Shown here in pieces: positions 1-11,542 of a stretch of 64,000 nt of DNA. Origin of the DNA: Archegozetes longisetosus (Eukaryota > Arthropoda > Arachnida > Sarcoptiformes > Trhypochthoniidae); the NCBI GenBank assembly GCA_018873245.2, contig JAEMBT020000009.1, positions 5,743,180-5,807,179 of the forward strand, written 5' to 3'. Within the stretch, counting starts at the first letter, position 1, and the number at the start of each line of letters is the position of its first letter. Under the pieces are notes generated by a model. It was given only the letters and a program-made list of their open reading frames with translations. It searched no databases and had not been told where the DNA came from. Both the position numbers and the translations under genes were made by a program.

Positions 1-152
1 TTGAGATCAATCAAATTAATCAAAACTCAACTTACAAAATGTTTATCAATCTTTGCTTAATTGAATTCACTTATGTATAGAAAACTAGTGAATATCTGGA
101 CATATAGTTAAAATTCTATTCTTTAGCTTTAATTTGATGTATCACAAGTCAT

Positions 153-287
153 TATATGAAGAGCTTATTTCCAAAAGGGCTTAAGTGTCTATATTATAAA
201 GTCCGATGTAGAACACAGTGAGCGCTCAAAATGACGGACCTTATAATATATGCACTTAAGCCCTTTTGTAAATAAGCTATTCATATG
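153..287. repeat. long inverted repeat (hairpin), MITE-like
   Basis: Arms 153-205 and 235-287 are reverse complements over about 52 bp with only a few mismatches, around a loop of about 29 nt. The shared core includes AAAAGGGCTTAAGTG. The transcript would fold into a long stem. It could be a small MITE or a source of a hairpin RNA. No target duplication was recognised, so its class is open. Confidence 0.75.
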
Positions 288-2518
288 TTAGCAAATAAAA
301 AAGTTATAAAAATTCAAAATAATAGTAATTGAATTTAATACTATAATTGTAGAAGTGATCAGTGGCCACTCTTTCTCATTATAAGTAATATAACAGGTCG
401 TACTAAATTTGACGATTCATAACTTAAGTTCGCGCGACCATTATAGACTGAGGTTTTAGTGCGTAAACAAAAGAACGTATGGTGAAATGTAAAAAGTAAT
501 CTATATACTTTATTATTATTAGGCAATAGACTAATTAAGAAAAGTCTGACTATATAAATGAAAAATCCATTACAGCGATAAAATAAGAGATAAAAGTCCA
601 ATTTATAAACAATAAGTTCCTTTTTTAATTATACCTTAAAAACATGCTTTTTAAAGAAAATAAGTAAAATTACGCAAACTTTAGTTTAAAGAATAAGGTT
701 AGATTCAATACTAAAAATGTATATAAAGAGAGAACTAGTAGAGAATAGGTTTATCTTCAGATTATTATTATTAATTTTTTCAATTGTTTCTCCTATGTGA
801 AATGCTTAATGTAATTATTATATAAATGTAAGATTTAATAAGTTTGATTGAAAGTTATGTTTATAAAATAATGGTAAAGCTGCGTTAATCTGTTAATTCA
901 ACAAGAAATCGCATGCTTCAAGAGTAAGTATAAAAATTAGAGTATAACTTGAACCATATATTAAGTATTTTTATTAGTGATATTTCATTAGTTTTTAGTC
1001 TGTAACTTCCTAAACGATCCACCGATTTCAAAAGTTCTTCGGTTAATTGAATGCCTTGTCCTAGGCTACAGGTTAGGTGGGTCACCGTTAGAGGCGTCGA
1101 TAAGCCAGAGCCTATGAATTTTGGGCACACTCCTTTGTAATGCGCTTACAAAAAATTAATTCAACACGTTGACCACCTAGAAGCTACCATAGGTCCGGAC
1201 GATAACTGGAATAGCTTTGATGACATTCGTTTAGTGCGCACGCATAAAAATTTGGATTTTGGACTCCCTTCCCCTTTAACGTGAAACTGCACACTTTTAT
1301 ATAGTACCTCGAATATTGGTCAGTATTTGTATGATCTTTCCTCAATTGAACAACACATTAGATTATGAGTACCGTAGATCTTTAGTGCAGGTCTTTTGAT
1401 TTAGTTGAATTTGCAGTGATATAGTTCTTCAAAAAAAGGGTTATAGGATTGTTTTAGAGCCATATTTAATCTTTACAATTCGAATGTTAATAAATAGAAG
1501 TGTAGCACGTAGTTTAGATTCACCTGACGAGCAATGTGTGCGTACACTTTTTATAACCTTCTTTCAATATATGTACACTCTTTGACAAACTTCTCCACTT
1601 TTCACTGATTTCTACTAAATGGATAACGCCTACATATAATTTATCAGAATCATTGTTTAATAAACACTCCGGCTTTTCATTTTATGCAAACTTCATGCGA
1701 AAATTGACTTTACTCAATTCTTATTTTAAAATTTAACATATTTTTAACATTCGTTTAAACATAAATAACCAGTTTTTATTATTTATGAATATATCGTATA
1801 ATTTTCAAAATATTCCAATTCGAGCTTTCTCCACTATAAAAATTTTTAGTTAGTAAGTATCAAAGATACTGTTTGAAAGTTTTTTCGTAATTGACTATCT
1901 ATCTTAAACAATCTGTACAACTATTCTTTTTATAGATTAAAACATAAAGATTTATTTTTTTCAATTAATTTTTATTCATTTCTAAGATCTAAGGATCTAG
2001 TGAAATCTTATGTTTCGGTTAAATTACTTTCTGGCGGTAGTATATAGAATTCCGTAGGAGCTAAGGAGTTCAAGAATGTTTATTTACTTCAGATGTATAT
2101 TATTTTTAAATGTCTGCTCACCCTTAAGGTATTACAAATAACAATTTTAAAAACAGAAATAACAGCGTCTTTATACATTTTACAGTTTAGTCTGATCGCC
2201 TCACTTTCCAGGTTCAATAACTTTTGCAATTTGATTAATCTTTAGTAGAGCCGTAAAAATTTTAGATACTTTAGTAACTGATAAATAGAGCAAACAATTT
2301 TGCATATCATAAATATTTCACCTTTATATGTTAATTCCTGATTGTTTATCATAGTAATCACATCATAAAAACTCATACAACATACATATGACATTTTATT
2401 CGAAGAATAATTTCAAGAATTGCTGTAACAAAGCAAGTGAATCACTAATTTGATTAGGTTTTCTACCAGATATGAGAATCAAACACATAAAGCTTTAGTA
2501 AGCAAAAATTTAGAGCAT

Positions 2519-2598
2519 TTTGTTTGCAGATAACTATGAATCTTAAGTCTTTATCACATTTGTTCGTAGATAGCTATGAATCTTAAATCCTTATAATT
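2519..2598 (+). repeat. two-copy 40-bp tandem repeat
   Basis: Units 2519-2558 and 2559-2598 share CTATGAATCTTAA and most flanking bases. It is a simple local duplication about 340 bp upstream of the CLIP peptide start. No function can be read from it. Confidence 0.7.
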
Positions 2599-2938
2599 TT
2601 GATGCTTCACAATTACATTTTCTTTCAGTCAAACTCCCATAATGAAAGCTTAGTAAATATATCACGCATCAAATATTCTTTGTCTAGACTGCTCACAAAT
2701 TCACTTATGCTTTCAATACCAACAGACTATTAATTTGAGAAATGGGGAAAATTAAATTTTATCATAAATCTTATAAACTAGTTTTTGGGAGAAATTAATT
2801 AGAAGGTCATTATAGCTATTTATAGTTTCACAATTTTTGTAAGGCTTTTCTTCGAAATCATGAGATCATAGTTAGAATTACACTGCATATACTTTTCAAA
2901 AACATATACTTAAAAAATTGAATTTACGTGAAGATAAA

Positions 2939-3264
2939 ATGGTTCAGTTACAGTGTTTGATTGCTTTTACAATCTTAGCCACAATTTTTATTGACTGCTC
3001 TAAGAGTAAGCATATTGAAATTATATATTTAGAAAAAATTTAATCAGAATTCAAACTTATTTTGCAGTTATATTTCCTGAAAAGCATCAATATTTTCGCA
3101 AATGTCTCACGTTTAAAGGAAATGAAGGAATATGTACGCCTTTCAATGAATGTCATTTTAAAGATTATCAAAAATTATTGCGTGAATTAACATGTGGTTT
3201 CAGAAGAATATGTTGTTCGAAGATAGAAGAGCTTACAGACAAGGTCTGGAAATTAAAAACTTAA
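2939..3264 (+). CDS. secreted standalone CLIP-domain peptide (87 aa)
   Basis: There are two exons, 2939-3005 and 3068-3264, with a phase-1 intron (GTAAG donor, TTTGCAG acceptor). Residues 1 to about 20 form a hydrophobic signal peptide ending near DCSK. The mature part is a single disulphide-knot domain with six cysteines (C35, C45, C51, C65, C71, C72) in the CLIP pattern, including a TCG...CC end. No protease domain follows; TAA ends the frame shortly after the last cysteines. CLIP domains normally sit in front of arthropod immune and developmental serine proteases, where they regulate zymogen activation. A free CLIP could act as a regulator or decoy, which is inference. The exon layout and the IIFP start of exon 2 match the protease at 6744-8945, so this is probably a partial duplicate of that gene. 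AATAAA signals lie at 3281 and 3388. Confidence 0.8.
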
Positions 3265-6200
3265 CATAGCTTCAGGAAAGAATAAAGATCTAAAACAGCA
3301 ATTATTATAAGTTTGTATAATTTAATCCTTGTAGTATGTTATCACTTTTATGATCAAAGTATTTGAAATCTCTACAATCTATGGAAAAATAAATTTTATC
3401 ACAACTACAGTGGATTATATTCAACATTAAATATGGTTTTTCTTACTCTTTTCTAGCTCTAATTTAGAAAAATTCTCGTTCTAAGTTATTTATAACAAAA
3501 CTTTCGCACGTTTTTATACCTATTAGAGTCAATGGTTTCTAGCAATAGATGGTTCTTGACTTGAATCGCAATACAAATTTAATAAATTTGAATCAAGTAT
3601 TTCTAAGCGTTTTTATCATGCTTTAAGGTTTGAGACAAGAATGAGATTTGATGGTTTTAATTCAAGCTCTAAATGTAAATTTGAATTCGCCTGAAATCAG
3701 ATTCAAACAATTAATTTGATCGCTAGTATAATTAGTTGATGGTTCGTTTTTCTGTTTTAATTATGACCTATGTTTACAAGTGACTCAATAGACTTGTATG
3801 GTTGAAGGTGGGCTCAAAGATATTCTATTTATTTATCTACGACATTGGGAACTAACCTGTCCAAGTTCGCTATAATCTAGTCTAATAATCTAGTGAAACG
3901 GATTTATAACTAGAACTGAAGTTTAGTGTTTGTGTGCTCAATTTTTTTACTCTCCAAATAATTGTTGTTTTGATTAAAAAAGTCCTTTGTTCACACAATA
4001 ATTACTACTCCCTTATAAATTGATCAAAGGAATATTTTGTATAATTTTATTCAAGTTCATCGAAACATGATGATTTCAAAACGATTTAGAAATATCTTTG
4101 TCTCCAGCTAATTTTGAAATGAACTTCAGACTATACCTTAACAAAATAGTCGCTTGAGGTTCGTCATCGATATCCACAGCTTTGTAAAACTTTATGGTAA
4201 ATATTAAAGTATATATCGTAAGTGTTGATTTTTGGGATTATTTTTCTCAGTTGATCCGTCGAGATGTACTTCTTTTACAGCTTTGGTCGTGCAAACATCT
4301 TCTTCCTAGTACTACAACGATATCATCATCAAAATTGTTTTGGAGGCTGCCATGTAATTTTTAGGTTAAGTCAGTAGAATGTAGCCTCTTCCATAGTAAT
4401 GTTGTTCTGGTAACCACTCTCACTGTCTTCTTCAACCACCTTTCCCATCCTCTTCCTTTCACACTGAAGCTGGCTGGTTATTTGATAGTTTGAGCTAAGA
4501 ACATTGCAATGCAGGTTCTCTCTCGCCCGTAATGCTTGCTTCTTCACAATTATTCGAGATATAGTTCAGTTGTGCTACAGTTGGTTTTCTTGGTGTGAAT
4601 TGAGGCTTAGTTATACTAATGAAATACGTGATCTTTCGACTGTTTTTGGTTATAAAGTTGGATTTGGTGCAGGTTTCGGCTGTGGAGCTGGATTAGGGCT
4701 TGTCCTTGTCGGTGAAGTTTTGGCTTTCAAACCAGTACTCAACTAATTTAGTGAGGAATTGGTTTTTGTAGCATCAGGCTTAAAAACTGGGTTAGAACTA
4801 GTTTTTGAATCAGAGTTCGACTTAGAAGCCGAATTCGAACTGGATTGACTTGATAAGGACTTCAAAGATGATGCTACTTTGGAATATAGTCCGAATCTGG
4901 TTTCACTCGGAATTATCTCATCTCGTTTAGCTGCAGTCTCATAATTTAGATCTAAGGAAATGAATTTTTGAGTGTTAATCTCGAAATAATTTTTTATTTT
5001 GAACTGACAAACCTTGGTTACAGTAAAGACAAAATTTCTCTTCATTACAAATCTGTTTGAGCTAAATAATGGCTCCGTGTTAGTATTTGTTTAATAATTT
5101 CTTTTGAATCGTGTCATATACAACTTGTTCTGTATGTCAAAGTCAGCGTAATGACCAGAGTTCGGCAAAATAGTTGATTAATGTAATTGTGAAACAAACC
5201 CAAATATTAAACTTTGAACTTCATTATGAAAACTTGATCCAATAATTAGAATTCAAAGTTTGATATTAGGATTTGTTTCACAATTATACTGACCAACTAT
5301 TTTGCCGAACTCTGATAATGATCCCAAATATCAATTTTAAGCGCATTTAGCTCATAGATATATCACTATTAGCTCATCACTCATTTCATTGGACTTTTAT
5401 ATCATTCGATTACCACTGTTTTAATCTAGAATTAGCACTTGACTAATAAGTTTGGCACATCATGAGACCTGTATCGGTTCACTTTGAAGATATTTTGATA
5501 CAAACTATACAGATAAACTTGTAAATTGTTAAAAATTATACTTAAATTAAGAAAAAAACTTCTGAACTAGTTACCAGTTTGACATATTTTCTGTACTGAA
5601 CTAACTTAATGAAATGCATAAAATGTTCACAGATCAAAAGCTAACTTTTCCTTTCTCGTTCGTGAATCGATTAATAAGATTTGTGTAACTTGTTTAAAAT
5701 TTATAATGAAATCATGTACAGATTATCACATTTAGATGTTAAAGCTGGTAAGAATTAGAACTTTAATAAACCTCTTACTTATAATTTCATATATTATGAA
5801 TGTCAAGGATTTCACCTTATGTAAATATTTTTATCATATTATATGATAATAATTATGCTAATAGTTATCCTCATAATTAAACTCTTTAGATTTTAATTAA
5901 GATAAAAATCAACTTTAGCTCATTTGATAACTTAGTTTGACTCAAATGTAATATTAGAGCACTTGTATAAAGTTTAGATTCTTGTAATATTGAAAAGATT
6001 AATAGTTATTTATCCATTATGGCATTTCAAAAAACTACTTACTAATCAAAATACTGCCTTCATGATAATAATATAACAATAATAATACTAACCAAAATCT
6101 AGAGCTCAATGTTCCGTTAAGAATACTCTCGTTATAAATCATATAATTTGTAATAAATAAAATGTGTATTCAGAATATATTTCTTTATTATTAGATTCTG

Positions 6201-6743
6201 CAGACTAATCGCTGGAAGGGCTATGACTACAATCAAATTAATGTCTATTTAACCGAAAGTTTAAAGCATTTGTAATCTTAATTCGGGAGAAAACAGGTCA
6301 TTCCTAGCATTTGGATTATAGATAATTTGTGGTGAAATTCAGTGGATGATCTCAGAAATTTGAAAATTTTTAAAAAATGTGATTTATAATTTGTCACTTG
6401 CCTTTGCTAAGTCAAAAGATAAGCAGAAAATTTGAATTATTATTATTTTCATTATTTCTAATGAATTGCCCTTAAAATTAAATTGAGCTCATGATCAATA
6501 GAAACTATTAATTCTAAAAAACTCAGATACAAATTAGTTACATTTCAAGTTTCACAAAACTTAGATAATGACTGAAACAGTTGAAAATTTGCGCAAAATT
6601 CATAATAACTTCGTAATAACTTTCCTTAACAAGTATTTCAAAAGAAGGTCAATAACACAACGATTATTTCATATTTTCATTTATAAGCATTCCATGTAAT
6701 ATAAAAGTTTGTGTTAAGATAAACTTAATGAACTTTATGAAAT
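3265..6743. other. spacer between the two CLIP genes
   Basis: No gene is supported. The 4504-5045 part is low-complexity and gives open frames on both strands (Gly-rich on plus, Ser/Asn/Lys-rich on minus); these look like composition artefacts. No remnant of protease exons was seen after the standalone CLIP gene. A foldback repeat lies at 5156-5314. A TATAAAAG at 6700-6707 stands 37 bp before the protease ATG and is a plausible core promoter. Confidence 0.55.
5156..5314. repeat. foldback repeat with about 60-bp arms, MITE-like
   Basis: The left arm begins CAGAGTTCGGCAAAATAGTT at 5156 and the right arm ends with its reverse complement at 5314. Similarity continues inward for about 60 bp (the TAATTGTGAAACAAA region) to a short centre. 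It is non-coding and matches a small MITE or foldback element. Confidence 0.8.
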
Positions 6744-8945
6744 ATGAAAGTTTCAGTTATAACTGCAGTTTTACTTTTAATGTGCAACACGCTTGAGTGT
6801 TCTAGAAGTAAGAGATGCCTTTTTTTAAGTTTATTTCTAATTTGATCAAAGCTTTAAATCAAAAATTATAGTTATCTTTCCTGATGCTCATTATGAGAAC
6901 AATGAGTGTTTCACTAATGATGGTAAACGAGGAATATGTTTACTATATTATGTTTGCGATGCTATTAGATTGGGAAATGATTACAAACTTTTGCAAAAGA
7001 CTTGTGGCTTTGAAGATGACATCCCAAAAGTTTGTTGTCCAACAATGCATGGTATTTTAGATAATAGATATGATAATACTAGAATGGAAGTAACTGTAGA
7101 AAAAAACAACTTTCCTGAATGTGAGTATGAATTCATTTTATTCTATTAGAACTGGTTTCCTTTTTTATTCAACTAGTAGCTTGGTGTATAAAAAATTTCT
7201 TTTTATCAAGTTTGTGGAAATAGAAGTTTTGAACCATTCACGCTGTACGTCGTTAATGGGGTCACATCACAACCCGGTTCATGGCCTTGGATTGTATGAG
7301 GCATATCTTTTCTAGTCATTAGTTTTCCGAAAAAATATAATTATAACAAATTAAGTGTAAAAATTCAAACCTATTCAATCTAGAAAATTTTTATAGTTTA
7401 CTCTGCATGTAGTTACATGATGTTAACGACAGATGTGGCCTCCGTCACAATGATGTTCTATACATAGCGCTCTATTCCCCTAACCTATCGGTCAGTCAAA
7501 AAGTTCTCGGCCTAACACCTTTCCTGATATTTTTGAATGCTGATTTTGATAGTGATAATAGAGCCATATCTCATGAGATCTCATGCTCAAAATTAATTGA
7601 TTTCTCATAGTAGTAATAAAATTATAAATTGTTAAGGATGAGATATCAATACATAGGTCCAATAGAAAAGAGAGAAAGAAAAAATTTTCTAAGAATTCTC
7701 GAGTGTTTTTTGACATAAAAAAGTTGTTTAATTTTTTTATCTTTCAGAGAAACCATCTAATTTTTGGTATGCAATTTTATGAAGCATACCACTATTAGTT
7801 GTACAAAAATGAGCATTCAAATATATCAGGAAAGGTGTTAGACCGAGAACTTATTGACTGACCTGACAACATAACTAAAGAAAATTTACTACCGATATTA
7901 TTATATCTAATCAAATTAAGTTAGGTTTAAGGATGACACATGTGATAGTGCTATATGTAAGAGAACACTTTTCGGGTAACCGCTTGACCCTCTAGTACTC
8001 TAACCTGAAATGCAGAGTCAACTTTTAAATAAACTACAATTTAGTAATCCAGTAACTTTTAAGATGAAACTTTACAGTTTCCTTTGCTAACATTCTCTAA
8101 ATACTAAACCACTTATTCTTATGTTTATTCTTAGGCCGCACTTTTCATTGAAGGTTTAGGACACCAGTGCGGGGCATCACTCATTACGGATCAACATCTC
8201 ATAACTGCAGCGCATTGTGTCTTAGATGATGGACAAGTTTTAGATAATAGAAAAATTATCATTAGGTTAGGCGAACATAACATCAAGAATAAAACAGGAG
8301 ATGATGCAGAAGAAGATTTTCGTATCAATAAAGTTACAATTCATCCAAAGTTCGATGAGAGAACTTTGAAAAATGACATCGCAGTCATCAGACTAGACAA
8401 GAAAGTTTGTATTTTTCATAAGATTTTAAAAAGACTACAAAAAAGTAGTCAATAATCCAAAATCTAATGCTAACAAAACCTCTTCTATTTTTCAAATATC
8501 TCATTCTCAAAATTCAAAGGTTAAATTAAGTTCAAGAATATATCCAATATGTTTACCACTCAATAAAAATATATCGCTAATGGCAGAAAAAGTTGGACAA
8601 AACGGATATATAGCCGGTTGGGGTAAATTAAGCTATGAGGGAAATTCAAGCGATGTTTTGCAACAGGCAGAGATTTATGTTGTGTCTCAAGACGAATGTA
8701 AAAAATCTTACAAAAATTCTCCTGTTATTATAACCAGTGAATATCTATGTGCTGGAACTGAAGGCTCGACTATTGATAGCTGTGGAGGAGATTCTGGAGG
8801 ACCATTTATGCAAAGAGATCCTAATGATAATCTTTTTTACCTGACTGGTGTTATAAGTTTTGGCATAAAATGTGCGACTCCTGGATATCCTGGTGTCTAT
8901 ACCAGAGTTTCGAAATATTTAAATTGGATTACAAATAATTTATGA
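6744..8945 (+). CDS. CLIP-domain trypsin-like serine protease (363 aa)
   Basis: Five exons: 6744-6807, 6872-7120, 7211-7293, 8135-8404 and 8520-8945. Residues 1-20 form a signal peptide. A CLIP domain has cysteines 34, 44, 50, 66, 76 and 77. A chymotrypsin-fold S1 domain follows, with His159 (TAAHC), Asp213 (NDIAVIRL) and Ser314 (GGDSGGP). Asp308 before the serine predicts trypsin-like cleavage after Arg or Lys. Such enzymes act in extracellular cascades (melanisation, Toll activation, clotting). The oddity is the activation site: the usual R|IVGG is LY|VVNG (Tyr117-Val118), so activation would need a chymotrypsin-like protease or another route. Intron 3 carries a mariner-like MITE (7490-7863). 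A TATA box at 6700 and AATAAA at 9029 frame the gene. The closest family would be prophenoloxidase-activating or proclotting-type proteases; the exact orthologue is not assignable. Confidence 0.93.
7490..7863. mobile_element. mariner-type MITE in protease intron 3
   Basis: About 374 bp with imperfect terminal inverted repeats of 60-70 bp. The left end begins GGTCAGTCAAAAAGTTCTCG at 7490; the right end is its reverse complement with AATAAGTTCTCGGTCTAACA. The ends resemble mariner-family termini. A minus-strand open frame inside it (7492-7716) has no transposase motif and is not counted as a gene. It lies wholly within the intron. Confidence 0.75.
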
Positions 8946-9525
8946 TAATTTTTTTAATGAAAAGGTCAAAAATTAGTCCCAAAATATTTAGTTTTATAAG
9001 TAAAAAGTAGTAGGATTCTTGTTTGAATAATAAATTTATTACCTAACTCTACTGTTTGCGAAATAAATTAAGTGGCTAAGGATTTTCGTTCTGCTGAATT
9101 AGAAATCAATAAGTGAAAAATTTTAGCTTTTTTCTAACAACGAGATTATCTGTTCAACATTAAAAATATTGAAGATAGTTAATATTGAGGGATAATCGTT
9201 GAAGAACTAAACATTTTTATTAACTATGAGAATGAGAAATACTAGGCTATCCGGAAAGTATTTGCCGCACTTTAAGCTTCAATAACTTTTTAACGAGTGA
9301 CTAATTTGATACAGTTTTTAATGCAATAAAATATAACATTAGGAGCACTGTTTTGCAAAGCGTTGGCTTATTATTATACAGTATTAGAAGTATCCTAGAG
9401 GCTATCGATATGAGGACTTCGATTAATTGAATATTGCCATTAACAACGCTATTTTGGAGCTTCAATCTATTTCTAAGGCACCAATGTAATAGCAGTTGTT
9501 ACATTGAGTGATGGTAAGCTACGGG

Positions 9526-9973
9526 TAGGATGACCAAGCGTCCAGACTTGAGGTTAACTAATCCAGAGTCCAGAATGGACCCCAATCTGGACGCATTTTG
9601 ACCAGTTTTGAGCTGAATAGTTAGACACTTCTATCATAAATGCTCTATCTTATTAGAAATTCATTGTATATCGATCCAAAACTAACGTACTTTGATCTAT
9701 TGAAATTGTTCGCTTTTAAGTTCTTATTCAGAACTTCACAAACTTTACAATTATGTTAAAGATAGTTTATACCACCCAATAGCGCAAAATCACAGAAGAA
9801 ATATAATTATTAAAAGAATTATAATTATTTTCACAGTTGAAATCTTGTAACGAATATATATGTAACTTTTTATACTCGTTAAGTACTGTAAATAAATTTT
9901 AAAACTTTAAGAAAAATTTCAAATCCCTACTATTTTTGTCCAGATGTGGGCTCTACAAGACTTAGTCGCCCTA
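9526..9973. mobile_element. non-autonomous hAT-like element
   Basis: Short terminal inverted repeats, TAGGATGACCAAG at the left and the complement of TAGGGCGACTAAG at the right, are flanked by an 8-bp direct repeat, GCTACGGG (9518-9525) and GCTATGGG (9974-9981), with one mismatch. An 8-bp duplication is the hAT signature. The interior has no open frame with transposase motifs. Confidence 0.6.
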
Positions 9974-11492
9974 GCTATGGGCCTCATCAGAGAATTCCGG
10001 AACACAAATTAATAGTTCTGTGCATATCACATAAGCTGAGACTTAAACCTAGACTAAATCAGTTTTTAAATCATCATTGACACGTTGTGAAACTTTTATA
10101 ACACACAACGATGAGCGTATTATTATTACTTAAATAATTTATCCAAAGACACAATTATAAGATGTCAGAATTATTATCTTCGGATAAATTAGTTCCAAAT
10201 TCAGGCCAAAATAGTCTATACCTGTGAACTAACTTATAACAGCAAACAGTTGGCTTGTCATAACCAGTAAAGGAAAAGTATTTGTAGAAGCGTTGAGTCG
10301 TTCAAAATTACTCAAAACTTTTCCTTATATTAAAATTTTCTAAATACCCTCAAATCCAGATATTTTTCATATTATTCAATTCTCTTTTTGTAACTCCATC
10401 AGAAATAAATTGAGTTTCTCTCAGGCTGATCACCAGCCTAAATCGTAAACTAATCTTGCTGAAACAGGATAGTTTTTCTCAAAAAAGTCAAAATTGTTCT
10501 AATTTTTAAAAAATCTAAAAACTTGAATTTTCCGATATAGAAATCTATTATCACATTTGTTGCAAATGCTCTAGGACTAAATGTCACGAGTTGGCCAACA
10601 TTTAGAGCTACAAATCAACTCATTTTAACCTGAAGTGATGGAATTGTATCCTAAATATATTCTGATCACATTTTCAATGATCCATATAGTGCCGATTGTG
10701 ATGGAGTTCAGAAAAAATACTTCAGATTTGAATCAAAGTATCTTATAACTTATATTCGCTTGAATTTAAATAAAAAATATATATCTATTGGTATTCTATC
10801 GTAAGGATCCATAAAGATTTGCACATCGAAGTCATCCTTGAGTTTAATTTTTTAAGGAAATTCATATCAATGTACATGACACTTACATAGTGAAAATTAC
10901 AATCTTAAGTACAATCAAAATTATACGGGATATTAATTTTGTAATCATTTATTTATGACACAATGACTGAATGTTTTTTGTTTGAGTGTTATTAACAAAC
11001 TTTAAATAAAACCTCAAATTATCTTTAATCACTATGACCTCGGTATGTCAATTTTTATGAAGTTAGATTTACATGTACAGCTATGATTAAATAGTTTTCC
11101 TTTTATCAGTCTCAAACTAATGCGTTCTGAGCAAATTTTCGAGGGTTTGCAGACTCATTCAGTTACTTATAAATATGTATTTAACTTAAAACATCAATCA
11201 TTTCATTTTAATATATTGAACGACCAATGATTAATACACTTTTAAGTCAAAAGAAATAGTTCCGAAACATGTCTCAGTACAATATAAAACTTATTACTTA
11301 TTCATAATATGTAAGACAATAGATATGTTTTCATTATCAGTCGTGAGTCAAGTGTTGGTTTTTATTCACGAAATTTGAGTTAATATTGAAACTATGATTC
11401 TCTTCATTAAACTACTAGATTCTGATGCTGTCCCGAATTTTTTATTAGCACACATCAAGGACTAAAGGAAAACTATTTGGAGTCGATTGTGT

Positions 11493-11542
11493 AAAAAGGT
11501 AATGGGTTTGTTAGTTATACAACAAGCAAACCATTACCTTTT
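11493..11542. repeat. short hairpin
   Basis: Two arms of about 20 bp containing AAAAGGTAATGG and its complement are separated by a loop of about 12 nt. A related GGGTAATGAGTTTG motif recurs near 11634. It may be a decayed repeat end; no function can be read. Confidence 0.55.

Larger units (their letters stand above)
1..2938. other. gene-free 5' stretch
   Basis: I see no supportable gene here. Short open frames on the minus strand (359-601 and 918-1130) encode AT-rich, low-information peptides with no recognisable motif. The stretch holds one clear hairpin (153-287) and one short tandem duplication (2519-2598), described separately. Confidence 0.6.

Noticed and set aside
359-1130. Two minus-strand open frames of 70-80 codons
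   Set aside because: Chance frames in AT-rich DNA; the peptides are rich in Leu, Phe and Ser with no domain pattern.
4504-5045. Overlapping open frames on both strands (Gly-rich on plus, Ser/Asn/Lys-rich on minus)
   Set aside because: The stretch is low-complexity, the frames mirror each other, and there is no signal peptide, splice context or known motif.
7121-7315. Open frame starting just after CLIP protease exon 2
   Set aside because: It runs from the intron into exon 3 in another frame; exon 3 read in the gene's own frame gives the expected protease sequence.
9240-9360. Possible mariner element start (CTATCCGGAAAGTATTTG)
   Set aside because: No matching second end, no TA pair and no transposase motif could be found nearby.
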